Positions 1 through 7,309 of a DNA stretch of 64,000 nt are shown piece by piece. The notes below the pieces were generated by a model, which saw only the letters and a program-made list of their open reading frames with translations, was not told the DNA's origin and ran no database searches. Origin of the DNA: Eubacterium sp. Its GTDB lineage: Bacteria > Bacillota > Clostridia > Oscillospirales > Acutalibacteraceae. The DNA lies in the NCBI GenBank assembly GCA_017445905.1, contig JAFSRX010000007.1, forward strand, positions 1-64,000. Reading direction: 5' to 3'. Position 1 is the stretch's first letter, and each line of letters starts with the position of its first letter. A program made the translations under genes and the position numbers.

Positions 1-2
1 TC

Positions 3-185
3 TCACATTAACTGTTCAATAAGCGATTCCGAAAACTCAAATTGTTCCATAAGGATTTGAACGATCTTCTCATCGTCCATTCCGCTGTTTCGCATTTGTC
101 TTATGTTATAAACGGCGAATTTTATCAGTGCCAGTTTATCTGAACATTCTGTTACCGCAATCGGCTGTATATGTCTTTTTCTCAT
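3..185 (-). CDS. Small hypothetical protein (60 aa)
   Basis: This complete 60-residue ORF has a well placed ribosome binding site (TAGGAG, about 6 nt before the ATG) and a TGA stop 3 bases from the window edge. The protein is soluble and begins with a short basic segment (MRKRHIQ). The rest looks helical, with an acidic C-terminal half (DDEKIVQILMEQFEFSES). I do not recognise the family and see no metal or nucleotide motif. It lies downstream of, and in the same direction as, the TetR regulator, 213 bp away. An inverted repeat lies between them, so it is probably transcribed separately. A small regulatory or adaptor protein is possible but unproven. Confidence 0.6.
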   Translation of the reverse strand: MRKRHIQPIAVTECSDKLALIKFAVYNIRQMRNSGMDDEKIVQILMEQFEFSESLIEQLM

Positions 186-206
186 AACTTACTCCTATAA
201 AAATAC

Positions 207-302
207 GGCAGCCTGCTTTGAAACCCGTTTGTAATGTTTTGGCATAGCTGAGAAGAGATATGACTACGCATTTATCTGGAGGAGAAAATTCAGCAGGCTG
301 CC
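207..302. repeat. Inverted repeat between tetR and the small ORF
   Basis: GGCAGCCTGCT (207-217) is perfectly complementary to AGCAGGCTGCC (292-302), with about 74 nt between. On the minus strand the second arm is followed by a T-rich stretch just before the 60-aa gene. It could be a long-looped terminator for tetR or a structured leader of the small gene. The sequence alone does not decide. Confidence 0.45.
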
Positions 303-398
303 TATGATGAAAGGATTTGATTTCCTTGATTAAAGAATATCAAACCCTTAATATTTTTCCATAATCAAAAAGCGGAGAGTGATAAAATTTTTATCGGT

Positions 399-962
399 TT
401 ATTTGTTTTGATTAGAGAAGCGTTTTATTGCGTCCGCCATATTTCCTTCCGTTATAATTGAAAGTCTGTTAATTATATCTTCTGGATCTTCTTTCATATT
501 ATGTTCTATCCATTCCAGAACAACACCGGAAAAAGCGTAAATGTAAAAGGAAGCAATAAATTCCTTGTCTTTGTCCTGAAGCGGTGCTTCCTTGCAAAGC
601 TCGTCTATTACGTCTATAAACAACGCCTCAGTTAAGCGATGGATATACATATCAATATGCTCTCGGCTCATGGAATGGTAAACGTTAGTAACTAACGGCT
701 TGTTATCAATCATAAGCAAAAACAGATTATAAAAGCCCTCCTGCCAATTGTCATAATGCCTTTTACCTGCAAGCGCCTTTTCGGCTTCAGCTACGCATAC
801 CCATTCCACTAAATCATAAATATCCTGAAAGTGATAATAAAAGGTCATGCGGTTTACGCCACAGTTATCGGTAATATCTGCAATCGTTACCTTTTCAAGA
901 GGCTTTTTAACAAGTACCGTTTTTAACGATTCTGCCAGTGCGTTTTTTGTTGTATTGGACAT
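399..962 (-). CDS. TetR/AcrR family transcriptional regulator
   Basis: This is a 187-aa DNA-binding repressor of the TetR family. The N-terminal helix-turn-helix is clear: residues about 8-50 include VTIADITDNCGVNRMTFYYH, followed by the characteristic HFQDIYDLVEW helix. The sequence resembles the DhaS-type TetR subgroup. The C-terminal ligand domain is helical with no recognisable ligand signature. I chose the ATG at 962 because it follows GGGTGGTAGT and starts directly before the conserved TKNALAESL helix; an upstream ATG would add 29 unusual residues. It is divergent from the two membrane proteins and the radical SAM gene, which it probably regulates together with itself. Candidate sites are the direct repeats at 1003-1042. 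Confidence 0.9.
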   Translation of the reverse strand: MSNTTKNALAESLKTVLVKKPLEKVTIADITDNCGVNRMTFYYHFQDIYDLVEWVCVAEAEKALAGKRHYDNWQEGFYNLFLLMIDNKPLVTNVYHSMSREHIDMYIHRLTEALFIDVIDELCKEAPLQDKDKEFIASFYIYAFSGVVLEWIEHNMKEDPEDIINRLSIITEGNMADAIKRFSNQNK

Positions 963-1002
963 ACTACCACCCCATAAATATCTTATCATATTTGAAGTGT
1001 TT

Positions 1003-1042
1003 ATAAAATAAACAAACTTTGAATTTTGATAAAATAAGCAAA
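1003..1042. promoter_or_regulatory. Direct repeats in tetR divergent region, candidate operators
   Basis: ATAAAATAAACAAA (1003-1016) and ATAAAATAAGCAAA (1029-1042) differ at one base and are 26 bp apart, between tetR and the divergent membrane-protein operon. Position and spacing suit a regulator site. The assignment to this TetR protein is inferred. Confidence 0.4.
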
Positions 1043-1144
1043 TTGCCATTATTGATAAAAGTTTTTACAGCCGCGGTAAGTTGATTAGTGAAGCGTCATT
1101 CGGAATTAATTACAATTATTACGAAAAAGCAAAGGAGGAGCGAC

Positions 1145-1783
1145 ATGATAGAATTTAACTTTTATCAGTATATCTGGATTTTTATTATGGGCTGTTATTC
1201 GGGATACGGCATTGAAACGCTATGGTGTCTTATAAAAAACGGATTCATAGAAAGCAGGAAATCTCTTGTGTTAGGTCATCTGAGCGTTGCCTACGGTATG
1301 GGCGCAGTATTGCTGACGCTGCTGCTTATTCATTTTCAGAACAAACCGATGTGGGCAATATTTTTGTTATCTTTTGTGAGCGGTACGGTTGTCGAATATA
1401 TCTGCTCGCTCGGTCAGGAAATCTGCTTCGGCTCCGTTGCGTGGGATTACAGCCATCTTCCGCTTAACATAAACGGAAGAGTATGCCTTATATACTCTTT
1501 GTTCTGGGGGTTTCTCGGAATGGCGTGGGTAAAGCTAATGCTCCCGTTTCTTAATTTCTGTTTTACGCATATTTCAATACCTTTTGATAAAGTGCTGCTA
1601 TGGGCTTTTATTATCTTTTTCATTTTTGATGCCGCGCTATCTGCCTCCGCCGCCGTAAGAATGAATAGACGAAATGACGGAATTGCACCAAAAAATCAAC
1701 TTGAGGAATTTTTAGATTTACATTACAGCGATGAAAAAATGCACGAGATTTATGCGAATTCAAAATCTGTTGAAGAATCGTAA
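1145..1783 (+). CDS. Multi-pass membrane protein, PF06541-like (putative ABC-transporter type IV)
   Basis: This 212-aa integral membrane protein has about five hydrophobic segments, with loop motifs such as WDYSHLPLNINGRVCL and FGEIVVEYI-like segments (here SGTVVEYICSLGQEICFG). That pattern matches the family Pfam calls putative ABC-transporter type IV (CmpB-like). The transport role of that family is not proven. The ATG at 1145 follows AAAGGAGGAG at ideal spacing; the longer reading from 1088 lacks a ribosome binding site. It is the first gene of a three-gene operon with a paralogue and a radical SAM enzyme, divergent from tetR. The neighbours suggest export of, or resistance to, a small molecule or modified peptide; this is inference. 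Confidence 0.75.
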   Translation: MIEFNFYQYIWIFIMGCYSGYGIETLWCLIKNGFIESRKSLVLGHLSVAYGMGAVLLTLLLIHFQNKPMWAIFLLSFVSGTVVEYICSLGQEICFGSVAWDYSHLPLNINGRVCLIYSLFWGFLGMAWVKLMLPFLNFCFTHISIPFDKVLLWAFIIFFIFDAALSASAAVRMNRRNDGIAPKNQLEEFLDLHYSDEKMHEIYANSKSVEES

Positions 1784-1830
1784 ACGGTATTAGTATATCA
1801 AAGATTTATGTCTTACAGGAGGGGATAAAA

Positions 1831-2472
1831 ATGAATAAAGCATTTGTGAAAAGGGACGGAACAATTAAGCTGTACGATATTGATATCAGCGAGCTTTGGC
1901 TGGCAAGTCTCGTTTACGCCCATATAGGCTGGTGGGTGGAAAATCTGTTCCGCCTGTCGTCAAAGCATATTCTTGATTCACGAAATCAGATTCTTCCGTT
2001 CTTATTCTGTTATTCCATAGCACTGTGGGCAATGTATTTTATGCTGGGTACGACGCATAAAACGAGGTTTTTTTCAAAAGAAATCATCAGCGGTAAAGAC
2101 GCAGCTGCCGTTGCGCTCAGAAATATATATTATTTTACGGTAACGTTCTTATTTGTATTCTTCGGCGAAATCGTTGTAGGCAGCCTTTTTGAGAAAATAT
2201 CGGGGATACAGCTCTGGAATTATAACGGCATACCGCTTCATGTTACGCAGTACACAAGCGTCCCCACGTGTGCGGCTATTTCCTTCGGCGTTATGGTTAT
2301 GATGGGTAATCTCTTTGAAGGGCTTATGAAACTGATAAAAATAATACCGAAGTCGGTACTTATCAAAACGGATTGGGTACTCGGTGCGTTAGTAGTTGCC
2401 GACTGGATATATATGATGGTGAGCATTAACGTATTTAAAAAAGCACCGGCGTATTGGTCAATTCAGTTTTAG
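1831..2472 (+). CDS. Multi-pass membrane protein, paralogue of the preceding gene
   Basis: This 213-aa membrane protein starts with a soluble N-terminus of about 20 residues, followed by roughly five hydrophobic segments. The central loop (LWNYNGIPLHVTQYTSVPTC) aligns with the WDYSHLPLNINGRV loop of the preceding protein, so the two are probably diverged copies of the PF06541-like family and may form a heteromer. A strong site (AGGAGGGG) precedes the ATG, and the next gene begins 11 bp after the stop, so they are co-transcribed. No ATP-binding partner is encoded nearby, which leaves the ABC-transporter label doubtful. Function unknown. Confidence 0.7.
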   Translation: MNKAFVKRDGTIKLYDIDISELWLASLVYAHIGWWVENLFRLSSKHILDSRNQILPFLFCYSIALWAMYFMLGTTHKTRFFSKEIISGKDAAAVALRNIYYFTVTFLFVFFGEIVVGSLFEKISGIQLWNYNGIPLHVTQYTSVPTCAAISFGVMVMMGNLFEGLMKLIKIIPKSVLIKTDWVLGALVVADWIYMMVSINVFKKAPAYWSIQF

Positions 2473-2483
2473 GAGGTAACATA

Positions 2484-3890
2484 ATGAACGAGGATAATCG
2501 TATTTCTAAAAAAGTTCTGTCAGGTATTATAGACAGCGTGCTTCAGACCGACGGCGAAAAGCGTTTGGAACAACTGGAAAAGATAACCGATTTCGTGAAG
2601 ATATGGGGTGTAAAATCCATACCCGATACACAGTTTAATTCCATAAAGGATGCCATTCACAACAGAGATAACCGCTGGATCAATATGATTAACGGTGCGC
2701 TCGACGAGTACAACCCGAACGTGATGAAAACTACGCTGATGAATTTTGGTTATAACGCATTTGTAAAGGGCACAAAAAAGGTAAGGCGAAACAGAGAAAA
2801 ATATCATTGCAACATTCCTTGGCTTATTCTGTTTGACCCGACCTCTGCCTGTAATATGCACTGCGACGGCTGCTGGGCAGGTACATACGGTAATTATTTT
2901 AACCTTTCACCTGACGATATGGATAAAATCGTTACAGAGGGAAAGGAACTCGGCATATACTTATATATGCTTACAGGCGGTGAGCCGCTTGTCAGAAAAG
3001 AGGATGTTCTTGCGCTTGCGAAAAAGCATAATGACGCCCAATTTGTCATATTTACTAATTCAACTCTTATTGACGACGAACTCTGCAAAGATGTACAAAA
3101 GCTCGGCAACATTGTATTCTTGCTCTCCGTTGAGGGCACGCCCGAAACGAACGACGCCCGCCGAGGAGAAGGACATTATGAGGCTGTAATGAATGCTATG
3201 TCACTATTGAAGGAATACGGTATTATTTTCGGCACGTCCATTTGCTATACGAAGTATAATGTAGAAGCCGTAACAAGCGACGCATTTTTAAGGATGCTCA
3301 GCTATAAGGGTGCAAAATTCGGATTCTATTTTCACTATATGCCTGTCGGCAACAACGCTAATACCGACCTATTGCCAACGCCCGCGCAGCGAAAATATAT
3401 GATTAAACGCATTCGATATATTCGTTCGGATGACTGCGATATTTCTTTTTTGCCGATGGATTTTCAAAATGACGGTGAATTCGTCGGCGGTTGTATTGCG
3501 GGAGGCAGGAACTATTTTCACATCAATTCCGCAGGAGATGCAGAGCCTTGCGTTTTTATTCATTATGCCGACAGCAATATTCACACAAGCAGCCTGCTTG
3601 AAATATTGCAAAGTCCTCTTTTTATGGCTTATTACAATAACCAGCCGTTCAACAGCAACCATCTTCGCCCATGTCCGATGCTGGAAAATCCCGACGTCTT
3701 ACGCAAACTTGTCAAGAGCACCTGTGCAATTAATACCAACCTCGATTCCAGAGAAGACGTGGATAAGCTTTGCGACAAATGCGTGCCTTATGCAAACGAC
3801 TGGGCAATTACGGCAGAAAAAATCTGGAACAGTCAAGCTCATCATGTTCTGCAACACCAGAACTATAAGCCCGAAAACCGCACAAAATAA
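2484..3890 (+). CDS. Radical SAM protein with C-terminal cysteine-rich domain
   Basis: This 468-aa enzyme has a canonical CX3CX2C cluster motif at C123, C127 and C130 (ACNMHCDGCW) that binds the 4Fe-4S cluster used to cleave S-adenosylmethionine. The GGEPL motif follows. An auxiliary C-terminal region (GGCIAGGRNYFHINS, AEPCVF, a late CDKC) resembles SPASM/twitch auxiliary-cluster domains. The N-terminal 110 residues are a helical extension. AGGAGG precedes the ATG at 2484. It shares long stretches with the radical SAM protein at 33679-34767, so the two are paralogues. The substrate is unknown. Operon position behind two membrane proteins under TetR control suggests a product that is modified and transported. 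Confidence 0.85.
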   Translation: MNEDNRISKKVLSGIIDSVLQTDGEKRLEQLEKITDFVKIWGVKSIPDTQFNSIKDAIHNRDNRWINMINGALDEYNPNVMKTTLMNFGYNAFVKGTKKVRRNREKYHCNIPWLILFDPTSACNMHCDGCWAGTYGNYFNLSPDDMDKIVTEGKELGIYLYMLTGGEPLVRKEDVLALAKKHNDAQFVIFTNSTLIDDELCKDVQKLGNIVFLLSVEGTPETNDARRGEGHYEAVMNAMSLLKEYGIIFGTSICYTKYNVEAVTSDAFLRMLSYKGAKFGFYFHYMPVGNNANTDLLPTPAQRKYMIKRIRYIRSDDCDISFLPMDFQNDGEFVGGCIAGGRNYFHINSAGDAEPCVFIHYADSNIHTSSLLEILQSPLFMAYYNNQPFNSNHLRPCPMLENPDVLRKLVKSTCAINTNLDSREDVDKLCDKCVPYANDWAITAEKIWNSQAHHVLQHQNYKPENRTK

Positions 3891-3916
3891 AATGTCTTTT
3901 ATATCGTCAATAATTA

Positions 3917-3925
3917 TGGTATAAT
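3917..3925 (+). promoter_or_regulatory. Extended -10 promoter of the EamA gene
   Basis: TATAAT (3920-3925) is preceded by TGG, giving an extended -10 element 25 bp before the ATG of the EamA gene. No convincing -35 is needed for this class. It lies just after the radical SAM stop codon, so the transporter can be expressed separately. Confidence 0.5.
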
Positions 3926-3950
3926 GCCTTTATAGTTAAGGGGTGTTATT

Positions 3951-4364
3951 ATGTGGTTCTGGTTTGCTTTAGGCTCAGCGGTTTTTGCGGCGCTTACCGC
4001 TATTCTTGCTAAAATAGGCATTGACGGTGTTGATTCCAATCTTGCAACGGCAATAAGAACGGTTGTCGTTGTGCTGATGGCTTGGGTTATGGTTTTCATT
4101 ACACATTCACAAAGCGGGTTGACGGAAATCAGTAAAAAGAGCTGGTTATTTCTGATTCTTTCAGGACTTGCAACGGGCTTATCCTGGATTTGTTATTATA
4201 AAGCGTTACAGCTCGGAGAAGCGTCAAAGGTTGTTCCGATTGATAAACTGAGCGTGGTCATTACCTTAGTGCTCGCTTTCGTATTTCTTAAAGAGGAGTT
4301 TACAGCGAAATCCCTTATAGGCTGCATACTCATAGGCATAGGAACATTATTGCTAACAATATAA
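3951..4364 (+). CDS. EamA/DMT family transporter, half-size
   Basis: This 137-aa membrane protein has five predicted hydrophobic helices and a single EamA domain (FALGSAVFAALTAILAKIGI at the N-terminus; CYYKALQLGEASKVVPIDKL in the middle). Most drug/metabolite transporters have two EamA domains in about 300 residues, so this half-size protein should work as a homo-oligomer. A ribosome binding site (AAGGGGTG) precedes the ATG, and helix boundaries and the C-terminus look intact, so it is not an obvious truncation. The substrate cannot be predicted; half-size members are often annotated as metabolite or drug exporters. Confidence 0.85.
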   Translation: MWFWFALGSAVFAALTAILAKIGIDGVDSNLATAIRTVVVVLMAWVMVFITHSQSGLTEISKKSWLFLILSGLATGLSWICYYKALQLGEASKVVPIDKLSVVITLVLAFVFLKEEFTAKSLIGCILIGIGTLLLTI

Positions 4365-4562
4365 AACTAACTGGGTTTATTATTATTTGTAAAAAAACAA
4401 AATGCTGGATTTTTTGCCAATTTTTTACTGCTCTTGGCCTGTGAAAAACGCAAATTATTCTATGAGATTGCATTTTATATATCCTTCATCATTTTAAGTA
4501 TTGTTATTTGCTAAAAGGCAATTTTTTCTGTTCAAGACGGGAAATATAATGGGTATTGAATA

Positions 4563-4586
4563 AGGCGAGGATTTTACCCCTCGCCT
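4563..4586 (-). terminator. Probable terminator of the TnpV-DUF6809 cluster
   Basis: AGGCGAGG (4563-4570) and CCTCGCCT (4579-4586) form an 8-bp stem with a short AT-rich loop, immediately downstream of the DUF6809-like stop codon on the minus strand. The T run after it is short, so termination may be weak. Confidence 0.5.
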
Positions 4587-4590
4587 CGTC

Positions 4591-4854
4591 TTATATATAT
4601 GCTTCTATTGTTAATCTTGCACCGAGTTTGAATCCAACCTTGAAGCAGTCAAACTCAATAAGGTTTGAAAATTCTTCGCTCGCCGTTAGCAATCTCTCTA
4701 ACAATTCGTTTTGCTCATCTGTCAGCGTTGCTTTCAAGCGTTCCTGATTTTGATTGACCAACCGTAGTGCTTCTTTGTAATTATCATTGTTTTCAATGCG
4801 ACTGTATTCTGTCGGTGTAATATTTCCATACCAAAGTTCTTCAAGTATTGTCAT
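4591..4854 (-). CDS. DUF6809-like small protein
   Basis: This 87-aa acidic, helical protein has the pattern LWYGNITPTEY near the start, a central NQNQERLKATLTDEQNELLE helix, and a C-terminal FKVGFKLGARL block. I recognise this as the DUF6809 type of protein, found on conjugative and other mobile elements of gut Firmicutes. Its function is unknown. AGGCGGTGAT precedes the ATG at 4854; the longer reading from 4914 overlaps the upstream gene. It is the last gene of a minus-strand trio with a small secreted protein and TnpV, and was probably acquired with them. Confidence 0.75.
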   Translation of the reverse strand: MTILEELWYGNITPTEYSRIENNDNYKEALRLVNQNQERLKATLTDEQNELLERLLTASEEFSNLIEFDCFKVGFKLGARLTIEAYI

Positions 4855-4865
4855 AATATCACCGC

Positions 4866-5219
4866 CTAATCGTATTTGAAATTGCCTGTCCACTTCCCAC
4901 AGGAACACGACCACGCTTCATACCCGCACGGGCATTTTTTGTAGTATTCCTCACGGGTTATTTCTCCGCGCTCTTCCTTGTCTGCCCAATACTTCATCAC
5001 CTTGTCAACATGCTTTTTCAGAGCTTTTCTGGATTTGAACCACTTGCCTATATTGCCTTTTGGCATATTGTGCTTGTGCTTTTTATTCTTATGGGCTTTT
5101 GCTTTTACACTTGCCGTTATCGTGGAAGGCGTTCTTGCAGATGCGGTTATTACTCCTGAATCCACACTTGCCGAAAACAAAACGATTACAGTTATGATGA
5201 TTGATACGCACTTTTTCAT
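4866..5219 (-). CDS. Small secreted basic protein
   Basis: This 117-aa protein starts MKKCVSIIITVIVLFSA, a typical signal peptide with probable cleavage near TASA. The mature part is strongly basic (AKAHKNKKHKHNMPKG) and ends with a compact cysteine motif, KKCPCGYEAWSCSCGKW, whose four cysteines could form disulfides or bind metal. The start at 5219 follows AAGGGTGGTG, and one base separates it from the tnpV stop, so translation is probably coupled. I do not know the family. In a mobile cargo cluster it could be a surface or host-interaction factor; that is speculation. Confidence 0.65.
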   Translation of the reverse strand: MKKCVSIIITVIVLFSASVDSGVITASARTPSTITASVKAKAHKNKKHKHNMPKGNIGKWFKSRKALKKHVDKVMKYWADKEERGEITREEYYKKCPCGYEAWSCSCGKWTGNFKYD

Positions 5220-5220
5220 A

Positions 5221-5607
5221 TCAAACACCACCCTTCGAGTAGATAACATCGTTATAGACAATCTCTCTCGCTTGATTTGCGATGTTATTCATAGCTTGCA
5301 CCCAACCCATCATATCCTCGACTTTGAGCTTTTCGGTAACGCCTTGCTTCTCTGCAAGTTGTGTAACAAGGGTATCGTACATCTCCTTTGCTCTGACATC
5401 AACATCGTGCAGATATGTATTCAGCTTGCAGCTCGTTTTGAGATTGAGAAAGAATGCTTTGCGGTTTTTCTTGATATATTCAAGGTGACGCTGTCCCCAC
5501 ATTCCAATCTCATAATTGGTTTCTGTAGAAATGAGGTTTGGCAGATACACTCCGTTTACAAGTGTGTAATCAAATCCGTTCTTTTCATCAGTAATATACT
5601 TTTTCAT
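5221..5607 (-). CDS. TnpV family transposon-encoded protein
   Basis: This 128-aa protein matches the TnpV family carried by Tn4451-like and other integrative elements. The diagnostic blocks are the start MKKYITDEKNGFDYTLVNGV, the IGMWGQRHLEYIKKNRK segment, and the ending NNIANQAREIVYNDVIY. TnpV is an accessory protein with no proven transposition role. No recombinase, integrase or relaxase lies nearby, so the surrounding 1.1 kb is a cargo remnant rather than an autonomous element. The ATG at 5607 follows GGAGG, and the longer in-frame reading to 5694 runs through the hairpin at 5681-5720. It is first of three same-strand genes. Confidence 0.85.
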   Translation of the reverse strand: MKKYITDEKNGFDYTLVNGVYLPNLISTETNYEIGMWGQRHLEYIKKNRKAFFLNLKTSCKLNTYLHDVDVRAKEMYDTLVTQLAEKQGVTEKLKVEDMMGWVQAMNNIANQAREIVYNDVIYSKGGV

Positions 5608-5673
5608 AATATAATCCTCCGTATGCTTAATTGATATGTGATTTTCCATACCTACAATCAAACATCGGCTGAT

Positions 5674-5720
5674 TAAAAAACTGAAGGCATCCACCCTCCT
5701 TATGGAGTGGACGCCTTCAG
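5674..5720 (-). terminator. Rho-independent terminator after malic enzyme
   Basis: Read on the minus strand, CTGAAGGCGTCCAC pairs with GTGGATGCCTTCAG across a short loop and is followed by TTTTTT. It sits between malic enzyme and tnpV, in both genes' direction, so it closes the malic enzyme transcript. Confidence 0.8.
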
Positions 5721-5797
5721 CGGATTTTTTGTTGTTTTAGAGTCAAAAAGACAAAGTCAAAACCTATCCTTCGTTATCGCACCTCGCCTGATTCGGG
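5716..5797 (-). repeat. Truncated copy of the 36.8-kb miniature inverted-repeat element
   Basis: On the minus strand this segment repeats the left end of the element at 36777-37086 almost base for base. Shared features are GGCGAGGTGCGATAACG, then AAGGATAGGTTTTGAC, then ACAACAAAAAATCCGCTGA. Identity stops inside the terminator stem at CCGCTGA, where this copy continues with a different hairpin. The other end of the element is missing here. Confidence 0.8.
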
Positions 5798-5815
5798 AGA
5801 GCTTTTATTTGAAAA

Positions 5816-7033
5816 TTATTCTTCTGTTTCTTCTTCAATTTCCTCTTCGGGTTCTTCAGGAACGAGTCTTGCAACTCCGTCCTTGATTGCAGCCTCGGCA
5901 ACAGCCTTGGCAACAGTATCCTTGATTCTCGGATCGAAAGCGTAGGGAAGAATATAATCCGGCTCAAGCTTATCGTTATCAACAAGTGAAGCGATAGCGT
6001 AAGCAGCAGCGATTTTCATATTCTCGGTAATAGCGCTTGCACGAACATCAAGAGCACCTCTGAAAATACCGGGGAAGGCAACAACGTTGTTAATCTGGTT
6101 CGGGAAGTCTGAACGGCCTGTTCCAACGATTTTTGCTCCAGCCTTAATTGCGAGGTCGGGCATAATTTCCGGAGTCGGATTAGCCATTGCAAGAACAATC
6201 GGGTCGGGATTCATTGATTTAACCATTTCAGGAGTAACAACACCGGGAGCAGAAACGCCGATAAATACGTCAGTTCCCTTGATTGCTTCCTCAAGTCCGC
6301 CCTTTGTCATTCCTCTGTTAGTAACCTTTGCGATAGCTTCTTTTGAAGGATTGAGATTTTCTCTTCCCTCATAGATTGCGCCTGTTCTGTCGCAGAGAAT
6401 AACGTCCTTAAGACCTAGAGTCATAAGAAGCTTAGCAATAGCAACGCCTGCAGCGCCGGAGCCGTTGATAACAGCCTTGCAGCGCGAAAGCGGTTTGCCG
6501 ATGAGTTTTGTTGCGTTAATGAGTGCAGCTGAAACAACAACAGCTGTTCCGTGCTGGTCGTCGTGGAAAATCGGAATGTCGCAACGCTCTTTGAGCTTCT
6601 CCTCAATTTCAAAACATCTCGGAGCAGCAATATCCTCAAGGTTGATTCCGCCGAATGAACCGCTGATGTTATAGATTGTTTCAACGATTTCATCAACATC
6701 CTTTGTTCTTACGCAGAGAGGGAATGCGTCAACATCGCCGAACTCTTTGAAGAGAACGCATTTACCTTCCATAACGGGCATACCAGCCTCGGGTCCGATA
6801 TCACCGAGACCGAGAACGGCAGTTCCGTCTGTTATAACTGCAACCATATTCCAACGGCGGGTGAGGTCCCAGCTTTTTGAGTAGTCTTCCTGAATTGCGA
6901 GACAAGGCTCTGCAACGCCCGGAGTGTATGCAAGAGAGAGCGCATCTCTGTCGCCAACCTTAGCTCTTGCAACAACTTCAACCTTGCCCTTCCACTGTCC
7001 GTGAAGCTTTAATGATTCTTTACGATAATCCAT
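5816..7033 (-). CDS. NAD(P)-dependent malic enzyme (oxaloacetate-decarboxylating)
   Basis: This 405-aa enzyme oxidatively decarboxylates malate to pyruvate in the cytoplasm. Recognisable blocks are LSLAYTPGVAEPC near residue 33, VITDGTAVLGLGDIG and the metal/substrate motif IFHDDQHGTAVV. The Rossmann site INGSGAAGVAIAKLL and the C-terminal GTGRSDFPNQINN complete it. The length matches short prokaryotic malic enzymes. The C-terminus has an unusual glutamate-rich tail (EEPEEEIEEETEE) not needed for catalysis. The start ATG opens the conserved N-terminal domain. It lies next to an Ldh2-type dehydrogenase, which may act on malate as well, and the window also encodes PEP carboxykinase, the other C4-C3 enzyme. 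Cofactor choice (NAD or NADP) is not decided here. Confidence 0.93.
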   Translation of the reverse strand: MDYRKESLKLHGQWKGKVEVVARAKVGDRDALSLAYTPGVAEPCLAIQEDYSKSWDLTRRWNMVAVITDGTAVLGLGDIGPEAGMPVMEGKCVLFKEFGDVDAFPLCVRTKDVDEIVETIYNISGSFGGINLEDIAAPRCFEIEEKLKERCDIPIFHDDQHGTAVVVSAALINATKLIGKPLSRCKAVINGSGAAGVAIAKLLMTLGLKDVILCDRTGAIYEGRENLNPSKEAIAKVTNRGMTKGGLEEAIKGTDVFIGVSAPGVVTPEMVKSMNPDPIVLAMANPTPEIMPDLAIKAGAKIVGTGRSDFPNQINNVVAFPGIFRGALDVRASAITENMKIAAAYAIASLVDNDKLEPDYILPYAFDPRIKDTVAKAVAEAAIKDGVARLVPEEPEEEIEEETEE

Positions 7034-7076
7034 AGTTTATTATATACCTTTCGTTTCATTTTCAATTTATGAAAAA

Positions 7077-7309
7077 GTTCCGAGTACCGAGCCCCGAGTT
7101 TCGAGTTATAGTTTTCTCACTTCGTTCGGTCAATTAATTTTGTTTGAGCGAATCGAGTAACCAAAATTCGTAATCTCGACCAACGGTTCCCAAAATTTGT
7201 TACCGGCTTGGAGCGCCGACAAATTTTGACCGTTCGGCAGTTCTTTTTGTTCGCTTCATCTGCCACTGGCAGCGCTCACAAACGAACCGTAACTCGTAAC
7301 TCGTAATTA
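7077..7309. repeat. Non-coding segment bounded by inverted heptamer arrays
   Basis: The 273-bp gap holds no gene. At its left, five GTTCCGA-like heptamers run in exact 7-bp register (7077-7111). At its right, GTAACTC-like heptamers (7289-7309) are the same CGAGTTA type in inverted orientation, and they form the stop codon of the Ldh2 gene. Between them are inverted segments around CCAAAATTCG / CCAAAATTTG and GACCGTT / AACGGTC. It is one member of the heptamer family described in the findings. Confidence 0.7.

Noticed and set aside
399-3890. Antibiotic biosynthesis or RiPP cluster
   Set aside because: No precursor peptide with a leader-like sequence or peptidase was found near the radical SAM gene, so only an unknown function is claimed.
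4978-5634. 218-aa plus-strand open frame
   Set aside because: It is antisense to three well supported minus-strand genes (tnpV, secreted protein, DUF6809-like) that have ribosome binding sites and recognisable families.
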